Assembly: GCA_037951165.1 (NCBI GenBank)
Contig: JBBDHG010000004.1
Coordinates: forward strand, 1,569,001 to 1,633,000
DNA length: 64,000 nucleotides
From: Lophius americanus
Taxonomy: Eukaryota; Chordata; Actinopteri; Lophiiformes; Lophiidae
Reading direction: 5' to 3'
The translations under genes were made by a program, and so were the position numbers. The notes beneath the pieces were generated by a model. That model saw only the letters and a list, made by a program, of their open reading frames with translations, ran no database searches and had not been told where the DNA came from. Positions 39,301 to 51,240 of the stretch are shown in pieces (position 1 is the stretch's first letter; the number at the start of each line of letters is the position of its first letter).

Positions 39301-42300
39301 ATCACCTAAGGCTGTTTAAGACGAAGAGCAACACTGTGACATTTTTATTGGCTTGACTGTGAAAGATGCTGTAACGCAAGAATATGTTATAAATATATTT
39401 CCTGTCATGTTGAACATGCCTGAGGTATTATTATTATTTATATGATCTTTTCCACTGGATTTGACATATCAAGCTGAACGTTTAACATGCTTACTGTCTG
39501 CATGGTTGGGTTTTACACACTCAAATACACACATTACTGACGCCGTCAAGTGGTCTGTCCTTCAGAAAAAAATCTAAATTGAGAATATTTTGCCAACTTA
39601 CAAAAATAATTGATAGATATTATGCGGCATGTCTGTTATGTCCATGAACCAGCAGTTTGCTCTTAGTCTTGGCCGACATATCTGCATTTAATTTTACTTT
39701 TGGGCCCTGAGACTTATTCTTGAGTGATTCTCTAAACCATATCACATTTCACTCTCATCATTTTCTCTCTCACATCCCTCCTCTCCAATTTTTGGGCTGT
39801 TCCTGATACTAGGGAGCAGCCACTACATCAATGCTTGATTGAGACCAAGGTGTTCTAAAGCGTGCATTACCCTCCTGGGAATCCCACTGGCAGGAATGGC
39901 TTTTCGCTTGCTTAGCAGCAAAGCAGCAGAGCAGGACTTACCGGGATGACATAGTGGTGGGTGGAGGGGGGAGCCAGAACAAGGCAGACACAGGCCTGTG
40001 ACTGGAAATCTCCAATGGCCTTTTCCTGTTCCGCCTTTGTTTGAGCTATCTTGCCTTTCCGTGCTATTCAAACCACACAAAGAGGTACAAAGCTGCTGGC
40101 TGATACTCTGTCTCCATGCCTCCTTTACTTCATCCTCTTCCTCTACCGCTTCACAAAATTATGAGTCATTTCAGCAGGATTTTTTTTTCAAAGTGGAGCA
40201 GAGGCATGCTGAAGTTCAACATTCACTGGCTTCTGACCATTTTTCTCTTACAGGAAATTAGTTGTGTACTGTGCCTGAACTCTGTGCCAACAGCATCTTA
40301 TCAAAATTGCAGCACAGAATTCTAGTAGCTGTTTCATGTCGCCTCTTTATCGTTCCGTTTCACTCTCTGATTGTCTCTTTCTCAGTATGCTGAGAAGTCT
40401 GGTCTCCTCATGTAGTCAGCGGACATGAAATCCAAGCAATTCAGTGCAGTTCTGTAGTTAAATACTTATGTGAATGCTGTAAGTGAGAATGTAGAGCAGC
40501 AAGTGAGTGTTGTAAGTGTTGCATTTCATTTATAATGCTTAAAGGCATTGAGTATTGCTTGTCAGAGACATCACAGCGAGATGATTCTTTGAGGTTTCAC
40601 CCACTGCATAGTTCTGTTGATGCATGAGTGGACCAATTCATCAGTTCAGCCACAGATTATAGCTAAATTTTGAATTGAAATATAAATAAGAATAAAAATA
40701 ATGAGAAGGATGGAATTTCAGCATTTTTACTTGAGCCTTTTGCAATTCTGAACTGTTTCCTCTTGTTTTAATTGTGTAGCTCAAGGGCTAGCGGCCCTAG
40801 TATTTCTCCAGAGTATGCTCAATGCTTTTACGATGACATGTGACCTTTTCCTCTTGTAAAATGTGACACAAACCGCAGGGGCGAACAGCCAAAACAGGAT
40901 TGTACAATGTAGGCCAGTGAAAAAGAAAGAAAAAAAAATTGACATTATTGTTTTTCTTTCTTGAGCTTCGGGATTCATCAGCAGCTAAAGTTCGCACTTG
41001 CTAAAGCACAGAGAAAACACTTTCGCTGCCATGCATGTGTCCACGTGCACATAAGTACACACAGCGACACAATCACTCACATTTCACCCTTTCCCCACAT
41101 CCTGAGGGGAGAGGTCAGGTTAGGAGCTGCGTGGGCCAGTAGGCCTGTTTTTTCTCTTGGCTGGCACCTTGCCCACGTCAACAGTCTTGCTCTTCAAAAG
41201 CCGCTAATGCAGGGCCGAGTGCTGACAGTGTCCTGACAATGAGTTACTATCTGCCAGCCATGGCCCCTGTCTGACTGCAGGCCCCACTGAAAAACAGATC
41301 TGTGGCAAGAGCAAAGGTTAATCTAGCAGTGAGGCTCCACTGGCGACTGCCTCCACGTCCACGTGTGACTGAGAATAGGCTGGGAGGAATTAACACTACT
41401 GCCTCAGGGGGTGTTGACAGACGTGTGTGTGTGCATGTGTGTCTGTATGTGCATGTCTGTCTTTGTCTGTTCTTCTCCTGCGTGTGTCTGCTGATGATAG
41501 GAACCGAAAGGGGCAGACAACGACGTTTTCGGGAGTTTTGTGCTCAATATTCATTGTCTTCAAGGAGGAATCATGCTGTACAGAGTTTACGGCGAGCAAT
41601 ATCAGACATAAGACAAATACCAGCAGAATGAGTAAACACTGCGCCGAGGTGGGTGCTGTCTACCTTCTGTCCACTGTATCAGTTGCTCTGTAAGCCTTTC
41701 TCAATTCAATAAGCTTCTCATCGAACGAACTGGATGGATCTTGACACGAGTCTGGTGTTTATGTATAGTTATGCATTATTCACATCTGAGTTAGCAAAGG
41801 TCCTCTTAGTTCATAGCCTTCTGGGGACCGAGCGTTTAATGGGATCTCCATTTCACTCTGCCAGCTGGCTGTTTCTAGTCCGGACAGCTCTGCTGGCTAA
41901 ACCTCTGTTGCCGCATCATGGCCCTGAGCGTTCGGGAACACCCTCATCGTTAAAATCATATTATTGTTTGTAAGGGCTATTACTTGTGCTTTAGATTTTA
42001 ATTTTACCCCGATCGATCTTAAAGTGGAACTTGAAATTTTATCCATCCCCTAACTTAAAAATGAAGATGTATATAATCGTCAGTATGTCTGTCTGTCTAT
42101 AATAATGTTTTTTTCAGAGCATATATGGAAAAGATTCTGATGAGCTTTTTGAATTAGGAACTTTCTATTTTTTTTATTTTTTCATATAGATGGAATCAAT
42201 CAGCAAATTGTACATTCTAGAGTGGCTAAACATTAAACTTAAATCTATTGTGGAAAGCAGTTGTGCCCATCATTGTTTGGTCTTCTCTACAATTATCATT

Positions 42301-42313
42301 TTTTGAGTTCCCA
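36313..42313. other. Intron 1, unique non-coding stretch
   Basis: Includes AC-rich sequence at 37560-37800 that may be an old retroelement piece but could not be assigned, and an ATT run at 39427-39440. No exon or structured element was recognised. Confidence 0.4.
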
Positions 42314-42651
42314 TGGACAAATCAATACATTATAACCTCAAAACAGGTGAAGTCAGAATAATACAGATTAGCTCGTTACAGCAGGTGGAACATATTAAGT
42401 AGCAGAAGATGTTTTTGTCCTCAAATTGTACAGATCTGCGTGGCTTTGACAAGAGCCATGTGATGATTGCTAGACGACGGTTTAGCTAGACATATGTTGT
42501 AGAGCTACTGTGCCACAAATTTCTGAAATCATAATGCGTTTCTGATAGAAAGGTGTAAATACACAGTTCATCGCAGAGTTTGTTCTACGGCAAAATATGG
42601 ATCCACACAATTTAAGGTAGTGGGTTTTAATGTTATGGCTGATTGGCGTAC
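42314..42651 (+). mobile_element. Tc1/mariner-like transposon, internally deleted, both ends present
   Basis: The left end (GACAAATCAATACATTATAA + CCTC) and right end (GGGTTTTAATGTTATGGCTG + ATTGGCGTA) form the decayed terminal repeats of a very common fish Tc1-like element whose end reads tacaccgatcagccataaca. Inside are CAGATTAGCTCGTTACAGCA, a piece of the transposase N-terminal region (CTTTGACAAGAG…GATTGCTAGACGACGG), then a jump to AGAGCTACTGTGCCACAAAT and GATAGAAAGGTGTAAATACA. Most of the transposase gene is missing, so it is a non-autonomous fossil. Confidence 0.75.
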
Positions 42652-43820
42652 ATCCTCAACAACTACTCTCAGCTCATCAAAGGAATAGAGGATATGTCTG
42701 ATACTGATTCATTTGTTTTCCAATTTTTGAGGGGCAATGCTGGGGGGTAATGTGTTCTCCGCATGGTTGGTCTTCTATTTCCACCATCAAAGGTGTCACA
42801 TATCTGTGCAGAGCCGCGTAAATCAAATGCATCAACTTAGATTTCTGAGATTAGCAAATTTATCCCAACAATAAGCCATACATCAGCAGTTTGGGACATT
42901 TTCAAGGAATTTTGACTCAAATCACGCAAAAGAAGGAACAACACTTGTTTTTGTGTCTTTCTTCAGAATATATCTGTGCATGTGAGGTGGAGAGTGTAGG
43001 ATAAAGAAAAGATGAAAGTATCACGGCATGCTGATGCCGGCTCATCTCAGACAATTAGCTATGTGAAGCATGTCCTTTAGGTATTTCGCTTTGAATAAAG
43101 CCTCTTCTGTCATCAACCTGTTTGTGCTCACAGAGGCATGTGCCTCTGTGTGGTTTTGTTTTGCGTGGAGGTATGAATGTCTCCGGGTTTGTGAGTGTGG
43201 GCTGCTTGTGCACACACCTGCCTAAATACCTTCATATAGCCGGCATTGTGAGATGGAGTTGGACTGGAGTGCTTGTTTTCCCACTCACAGTGGGTGTGCA
43301 TTTCTTTATCTCCTTTGCCTGTCGTGATGACTGATGGGTAATATGCTAAATGGGGTCTGTGTTTACATCACCTGTGCCACAGGGAGGCCTCTGTCTGCTG
43401 GGCTGTGACAGGGAGCACTAATAATGCTTTAACTGCTCTGTCAAACTTCAATCACATTGACAGAGGCTCGGTTGTGTACATTGTCTTGTTGGCAGAGGGG
43501 CTCTCGCCGGACAGGTGTAAGTGAATTGTGTCCACGTAGTTACATGGTAAATGGTGGTGGAGGTCAGTGGAATGGGTTGTGCAGTAGCTGCATGAGTACC
43601 CATGCATGGTTGTCAAAGTGTACCAGCGTGTCTAATCAAAGTTATGTGAACATGAGTATTTTTGCTCCTTTATGTGTGTGTCTATTTCAGAATAGTAGAA
43701 GTAGAGCAGTGAGGTCTAACAAGCAGTCTCCCTATAGGAGTGTGTGATTTATGAGCTTCGCGTGAGGACTATTCTCATCCTCCTTCATAATGTCCCCCTT
43801 AGAAAAAAACAGACACAAGT
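42652..43820. other. Intron 1, unique non-coding stretch
   Basis: GT-rich in places (43120-43220, 43470-43680). No gene or repeat family was recognised. Confidence 0.45.
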
Positions 43821-44423
43821 TGGATTTACATGGGACACTTTTCTCCTTTACGATTAAACCTTTCGGAATTGCAATGTTGGTCGCCTGTTTGCATGAACTG
43901 TAATGTTTTCTGACCCGGTGTTTACTTGCATGGACAAATCGAATTGGGAACGCTTTCTGACATGCGCAGACGATCCACACTCAGGTTCATAAGGTGGCGA
44001 TAATGCTTCGATGAGCTGGATGCCAACCGGCAACATGCGTCCGGAAGAAGAATACGAGAAAGCGTGGAATAGACTTTTCTTTTTCTTTTTCTAACCGTCC
44101 AAATATGTTAAACTCTTTCAAAGTTGCTACGAATAAATCACTCGCCGATGCAAACCGGTACTGTCTTGAAGTCACCATATTTTAAAAATGCGTTGCAGCG
44201 CTGAAATAACTCAGACGGAGCATTATGTCACGACGCTGGGCATCCGCAGATACAACTCAAACCGAAAGCTTCCCGATACAGCGTTTACATGCGCCGACTG
44301 GCTATCGGAAAGACTTTCCGAAAGGACTTAGACTACCTCCTTGTAAAGGAATGAAATCTCATTTGGAAATGGGTGTTCACTGTATCGGAATGTAATCAGA
44401 ATGAAGCTGTCAATGTAAACCCA
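43821..44423 (+). mobile_element. Family B inverted-repeat element, copy 2
   Basis: Full-length partner of 25518-26100. The left end is GGATTTACATGGGACACTTT and the right end is GAAGCTGTCAATGTAAACCC. Reverse-complemented, the right end reads GGGTTTACATTGACAGC, matching the left. A long shared middle runs from GACGATCC through CATAAGGTGG to the motif CTACCTCCTTG. TTTACATG recurs at 43825 and 44284. It carries about 80 bases, including CATTATGTCACGACGCTGGG, absent from copy 1. No transposase is encoded. Confidence 0.6.
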
Positions 44424-46890
44424 CCTACTGTGGCTCTGTACACTATTACTATTGCTATAGCCCTAGCCACCAGAGCACCTAGGGAGAAAGAGAGACAGAG
44501 GCATGAGACAGAGGGAAGGAAAAGAAATAGACCTACTAGTCGCTGCACTATACTATTAAAGAGACCATGGACAACTGCATCTCTGTGCTGCAGAGCGAAA
44601 AAAGAAAACCTCAATTGGATGCAAAAAAGGAGATTGGAAGCAGCTTTGTGACTCTTCCATAGTCACAACCACCACAGCAGCAGAAAAGGGCGATTTGCCT
44701 CCTTCTTTCAACCCTCTGGTTCTGCTTAATATTTTTTTTTGGTCTACCTATATTCTCTACCTGTGTTTGCTATAGTCTGTCAGCCTCATTATGTGAGTGA
44801 GCTGTCAGGGGACACACTGGCTAACAACACCCCTGGGGAGGAGAAAAGTGGAGTAGCATTTTGAGAAAACTCTGGGAGTCATTCCAACACCTATCTACGT
44901 TAATAACTGCGCAACTGCAGATAACAAACAGCTCATGGAAAGGCAGTCATGTTTGCTCAGCATACACTTTAGCCTGAGTAAAAGCATTTTATGGAGTATA
45001 CAGTGTATACTGGCAAACATGTGTAAAATTGGCCTTTTACAACAGTGGATGGGATCTTTATTCTTGCCACCTTCTCACAGAACACTTTGTGCTTTATCTT
45101 ATCTTAAGGCCTACTATAGTTGCTGAGCTCATGACTAAAGGAACACAGCGGTTTATTTTCAAGTCGTCAGCATCCTGCTTGTTAGGGCATATGTGCACTG
45201 TAGATATGTGGGATGAGTTTCTTTCTTAACAATGCCCAAAAGTAGATTACCACCTTAATGCATTAGTGCTGATTATTTGGATCTGAAAAGGATGCTGCCA
45301 TGGAAAACAAAACAAAAAACATATTTAATTTGTAATGACAGGCCATACCTCCAATTTGAGTAACAGAGAAATTCTTAAAATCACAGGACATTAAAATGGT
45401 GTAAACTAACAAGCCTTATTAAACTGTGGCTGCAAGACTTCTGAAAGGAAATACATGGGTTGAAATGCGGATAGATTGCTCAGGCGATTGCCTTAGACAA
45501 CACTAATGAAGACCAATAAAGAACACCTTTATTCTAAAGAAAATAAGGTTGTGTGTGTTGCATTTGCATAAAGTGTTATTGTAGATCTTATTCTTTCACA
45601 ATTTATGTAAAAGCATTGAAATTCCAATGATTAATTCAGCAGGTGACTAAATAATAGTGAACTGTTAATATTCGCCACTAAATAAGAGGCTGAAGTAAGA
45701 GAGGCTGGAAAAAATCATTGCCCAGTCATTTGTATATCAGTGTATGGTTTTAATGTCAACCACTTGAGAGACTTTTCAACCTTATAAAGCAGAAATAATT
45801 TAATAAATGGTTGGCATAACTGTGGTTAAAGTTATATGAAATGTTTACAGTATGTCTAAGATAGGCAAAACTAGATAACAATATCAATATTTCGCAAACA
45901 ACAGCAAAAAAGGAATTACTTGTTTCATGTTTTTCAGTCATGATTAGTTTAAGTCATTTGCTCAGTGCAAATCAACATTTGATGAATTTTATGGAAAGAC
46001 TGTTGTTTTTTCAGACACTTGATAGAGCATTTCTGCCCCACCTAATAATTGTACTGAAACCTCCCGCAGCTCTTATCTCTCTTGTCTTGTGTCTTTCGAC
46101 ACAACGCATGTGGTCGATGACAGAGATGACGGCAACTCCTGCCGTCGTCCTCTATGGATCAATGAATTGTGAGCTTATACATTGATTTTTTTAAACTTCT
46201 TTTATGTTTCCGATGTATTACTATTACCACTATACTATATAGAGTTAACTGCATTAACTTATCAAAATATGCATATCATAATATATACACAGAAAAAATG
46301 TTTTCACACCCATCTTCAAAATGGAAGCCATTGTATCTCATATCAGAGCTGTTTGCAGAAAAAAATGGACAGGCACCTGCATCTATCCCAACCCAGTAAC
46401 CCATACAACCACAGTAACAATTTAATGGCTTGGAGCAGCTTTTACAGCTGTGTAAGCCGCCTGTGTTTCCTGTATTTACATATAAATGTCTGGTTGTGTG
46501 AGGGTGTGCATTTCTGAGTCAGCGTAGCCGGGAGCGAGTGCTGGCGTGTGAAGTAAAGTAATAGCTTGAAGTGAGTCCGTGGCACTACGTAGTTAACAAG
46601 CCTTCTCGGCTTTTTAGCTGTAGCATTGTTGTGCAGCACGAAGGCTGTTGGACTCTGACTCCTGGAGCACAGCTACCATCACACCGGCAAAGAGCCTCAT
46701 CTGGCATGTTTAAGTTTGGTACAAGCTATGAGAAAACCAATATCTGACTAAATTAAACACATAATCTAGGCTAAAGTAAATTGTTGCAGCAGAACATCTG
46801 TAAAAACAACTGCCGACTGTATGAATGTGTCAACTGATTAGCTTATGATTTCACTGCTCCAACCTTAAGCACTGGCAGATGAGAGTATAA
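44424..46890. other. Intron 1, unique non-coding stretch
   Basis: Nothing recognised. AT-rich from 45240 to 46000. Confidence 0.45.
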
Positions 46891-46895
46891 TTCTA

Positions 46896-47280
46896 TCCCC
46901 CAAAAGTCCGGGATATTATGGAACTGTTATCGTATCTGCTGCCTAAGAGTCTCCGTGTTAATGCGATAACACAAAAACTATGTAATAGATAATTTTCAAA
47001 TGCTTTAGTAACTGACCTCAGTATGAGGAAGAACTGGATGGTTTTGGAAACTCAAACATTAGTTCGATTTAGATAAATTTGGTGCATATGAAACGATCCA
47101 ATGAGATATATCTTGTTCGTGTCTTATTTTATCAAATAATTCAAATTTTACCCAGTAGGAGGGCTTTTTACGTGAGAAATACTGTGGACATAACTTCACA
47201 TTTAATTTGAGGAGTTCAATTGCTCGTACAACCAGGGGGATTGGGGACTTTTCAGGGATATACCCTTGCTGTCGGGACAG
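46896..47280 (+). repeat. Unclassified interspersed repeat family A, copy 4
   Basis: AAAGTCCGGGATATTATGG, TGCGATAACAC and GAAGAACTGGATGGTTTTGG follow the same order as 61675-61850. The right end, GAGGAGTTCAATTGCTCGTA then ATATACCCTTGCTGTCGGGA, matches the right ends at 62480-62560 and 63640-63705. A (TA)n run (47282-47298) follows. Confidence 0.65.
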
Positions 47281-47281
47281 C

Positions 47282-47298
47282 ATATATATATATATATC
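47282..47298. repeat. Short TA microsatellite
   Basis: (AT)8 run directly abutting the right end of family A copy 4. Confidence 0.9.
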
Positions 47299-47299
47299 C

Positions 47300-50200
47300 T
47301 CTCATTCCATGGTCACTGGGAAACTGACATTCTGGACTATGTAATGTGCCAGAGCTGAAGCCCCTGAGCATGCAAAATCAGATGTGTGTATATGCGTTTG
47401 TGTGGGTGACTGGCAGAAGATCAGAATTACCTACACTGATCCCCAGACTCAAAGTAATGTGTGCAAAAATAGTTAAGTGTCTCTGAGTTATGGATTTACA
47501 TTCAGAGTGCCATGGAGAGGAAAAAAACAAAAACAACATGAGAGAGATACAAAAGAATACCCAATGGATTAACAAAAGGAAAACAATAAAAAAACAAAAA
47601 AAAAATAAAGACTGTTTAGCTTGATGGTTGTCGTAAAAAGAAATTCCACAAATTCCTCCTGGGAACCAAAATAAACTCTTTTTTATGGTCTCCATTCCCC
47701 AACTCTATATTAATACTAAAAAGCATCAAGGTGTCATGTCTTGGTTTGTTTGAGACTTGCAGAGAAATACACTCAACAATTCTTATTCCTCCTCCCCATC
47801 TCTCTTTATTTTCCTCTCCTGTTTTAGATTCTCATTGGAGAATCTGGAGTATTTGCTGTCTCTTATTCCCTCTCTGCTGAAGGCAGACAACAGCAGACCT
47901 CCAGAGAAAAAACATAGCCCATCTCCAAAAATATATAAACTTCCCCAGGCATGTGAACACATCTTGCAAGACCTCAGATTTAGTTTTGGCTTTCGATGGA
48001 AACATTTGTGCTGGTTTTTGAGGCATTGAATAGGTATTTCATGGAGATTCATACCGAGGAAGGAAGGGGACGATGACAGGTGGTCCCAGCGTAAGAGAGT
48101 CTGTAGTCTGTTCTCGACTAATATTGATGTGTTTTTGACCAAGTTGCGAGTGTGTGCGCGTGCTGTTGAGCTTCACTAACAAGATCCCTGGTGAACACCT
48201 CACTCCTGGTTAAGACAATGAGATCACACTGTGCATTTCCTCTCATTCACACCGACTTAGCCAGCACTGTCCCCAGAGTGAGGAGAATACAGTGGAGGAA
48301 TACAAAATTTAGGAATCAATGTTGCCTGGCTCTCACTACACTTGTTGAGGGAGAGCACTGCTTAATTGAATAGTACTTTCCCAATCACATGTTGGCATGA
48401 TGTTATTTTGTACACATGCTAGCGCTGGTTTGCATCCATCGTAAAACAATCAGCAATCATTCCCAGTGGTGCCCTCGCCCAACAGGGCCCTGGGAGTACT
48501 GCTCACCACTTTGACAGAGTGAGAAATACAAGTGTGTTATATGATTGACTCACTCACACCTCCATATGACTGTTAAATTGTCTTATATGCACAGTCAATT
48601 CAGACTTAGGGGCTTTTTCCAAGCACCATGCTCTCGGCTAATAATTTGGCTTTTATTGAAAATCAGCTCTATTGGGTTCAAGGTGGTTGGAGGTTATTTT
48701 TTTACTGCCACAGATGAGACAGAGAAAAAAGGGAGATTTAAAACCCTCAAGGCTGTGTGTCCGGCTCTCTTTGACTCTGCCCTTGTTTGCCTCCCTCTCT
48801 TCCTATTGGGTCATTTCAAGCTGCATATGTCAATTTTGTTGTTCCTCCAATCATGATTCACAACAGTGTTTAATGCAATTGGCCCCCCATGTTTTGAGTC
48901 AGACTCATGACAGTGTTCCAATACAAGTGATGCCAGAAGCAGCTGGGCTCCATTGTTTTTAAAGGATGTTGCAAGCACACATATATTGCATTTTCTTCAT
49001 CCACAAATGTCATATTTCTATGGTCCCTTTATGCATTTGCCTTTTTTGCTTGATGGTCATATCTGTGTCATGTAATGTCGTTTTGATCCTGTGTTTGGTT
49101 TGTCATGAATATTGTAGGGCCAAACGAGAGCAGCTTGTGTCTCCGTATATCCAGGCAGCAGAAGAGAAATGGGGTCAGGCGGTTTCGAAGAAATTATGTG
49201 ACTCTCTTCTTCAGCTATGGTTAGATCCATTTCTGGATAAGATAGAAAAATGGACAGTCAGCTCTGTTCATCCCATTGAAAACAGATACGTCACAATGGG
49301 GAGCCATCACTAACTCAGTGCACATATTTTACATTAACCTCACCGATTCCTGTATTATTCCTCATCTTTGAACTTCAATTGGTTGTTCTTTCCCTTCGCT
49401 TTCCTGGCAAAATGTTGTTACTCACCAACGCACACTCATTGGACTGTCCTAATGATGATCCTTACTGTCTTAAGAGTGAAGAACTGCAGAGGGAGCTAAT
49501 AGAGCATCATCGTTTTGTTAACTAAGCATTATTTCTTGGTGCGCTTGAAAAACGCAGATGCTTTAACTCGCACTGGATACTTCATTAGCTATAACTAAAA
49601 CAGATAAAAATCAGACTCACAAAATCCCTGTGTGAGCACTGGGGCCCTCAATCAATGCTGTAGCTCAGAGAATAAGAAACAAGTCAGGGCAAACGTCTAA
49701 GTTCCATAGGTAAATTTAAGAAATTCTAATGCTATAGAGGATGAACTTTCTTTTTAAAGCCTTTTTCCTGATGGGGTCAGGTAAGATCCCATTGCCATTT
49801 TTTCCATTCTAGCGCTCCAACATTAACAGGTACTTGGTAGTTGTTGTGCTGTAAACCCTGATGGTTTCTGTCAGCCCCTCCACTCCTGTCATTTAAATTG
49901 AGGAATTTGTTTAGCTGTGTCATTAAAGTGATCACATTTCTCCTTTTAATGTATTATATTGGAAAGGGGATAGAGTGGGAGGAGCAGGGCCTTCAAAGAG
50001 AATAAGTGACAGAGGATGGGCGTGACTGAGGGATTGGGAATCCAGCCAAAGCCCTGTTCCAAATCCAATGAACCATTGGGGAGTAGTCTCTCTATCTCTA
50101 AATGCTGTTTTGTGAGGTGTGGAGCCTGATAAGAGTTGTAATTACATCATTTTACTGTAGGAAATTGCCTGGTTTCTGCAAAGTAGACTGGCGGACTGAG

Positions 50201-51100
50201 GTAATATCAGCCGCAATGAGCTTTGTGTTGGTTTTGGGGAAGCTCGCAGTGTCTCCATCTGGATTATTACTTGGTCCTTGCTGCCGTTCTGCTGTTACAG
50301 TAAAAGTTAAACATTTGTGTTTTGCAGTCAGACAAGCGTCTAAGTTAGCGTCAAACGTGCCTGGTGATATAATATTAACACATATATTAAATACATTATA
50401 TAAACATACACATATTTTTTTGTGGAAGTTTTATTTTCCTGGAAGATGATTCAATCGAAATTATTGCTTGTGGCTTTTACTGTACATACATGCACACGTA
50501 CTATGTTGTGTTCACCTTCACCATTTGGGAATTACTGGCTTTTGATTAGCACAAGCAACTGTAGTATTCCCCTAACAGTGCCATCAATGCCAGTCTCACT
50601 CAAGAGATTAACACTAAGGGCGATGGTGTTGGTGCTGTGGGAAAAAGGATAAGTTTTAAATGTCATCCACCTTATCTGAATGCAGATAAACTGTATGACC
50701 AGCTTATGATGATATGTTGGGGATGGAAAATGTCAATACACCTGCTGTTGGGCCTGTAATGGATATATTTGTTATAAAATATGATCAATGATAAGACTTG
50801 CTCAGCTTTCATTGATATATGCTAAGCCTAAACCAAGCCCCTCCACTACATGGTTTAGATGTATTTCCCTTAATGGCTTGTTTCTGTTGAAGCAGAGCAA
50901 TTTAATCAAAGTATGTTGAACTTAAGATATGAAAAATTAGGTCACTTGTTTTAGTTGACCCATAAAATGGGAATAGGTTACATCCCCCATCTCTGGTAAC
51001 AGAATGAATGTAAAAGAGATTTGATTCCATAGCTTTACATCCGATGCAAACACCTATGTAGCAACATAATTAACACAATCTTAGTTCTTAATCTTGGTTC
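47300..51100. other. Intron 1, unique non-coding stretch with candidate conserved block
   Basis: Poly-A/T patches occur at 47520-47610. The block 48590-48960 has a dense mix of homeodomain-like (AATTTG, TTAATG), TGAGTCA-like and CAAT motifs and lacks repeat signatures, so it is a plausible enhancer, unproven. An open frame at 48966-49313 has no recognisable domain. Confidence 0.35.
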
Positions 51101-51104
51101 TTCC

Positions 51105-51240
51105 TGGGCAGCACGGTGGCACACGTTTTCCTTAAAGCAAGAAGGTTCTGGGTTCAAATCCATCTCTCAGTCCTTGGGCCCCATCGATTAGTTATTCTCA
51201 AATTACCCATAGGTGTGAATGACAGTGTCCGTCTCTTCTT
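51105..51240 (+). repeat. 5' head fragment of the common teleost interspersed element (fragment 4)
   Basis: TGGGCAGCACGGTGGCACAC, AAAGCAAGAAGGTTCTGGGT and TCAAATCC form the tRNA-like head. After an internal deletion it resumes with CTCAAATTACCCATAGGTGT + GAATG, the middle of the element (taaattgcccgtaggtgtgaatg). The 3' tail is missing. Confidence 0.75.

Noticed and set aside
48966..49313. 115-codon frame with a membrane-like start and a charged end (RAKREQLVSPYIQAAEEKW)
   Set aside because: It looked protein-like at first, but there is no known family, no in-frame exon structure, and it is intronic on the gene strand. Left as chance.
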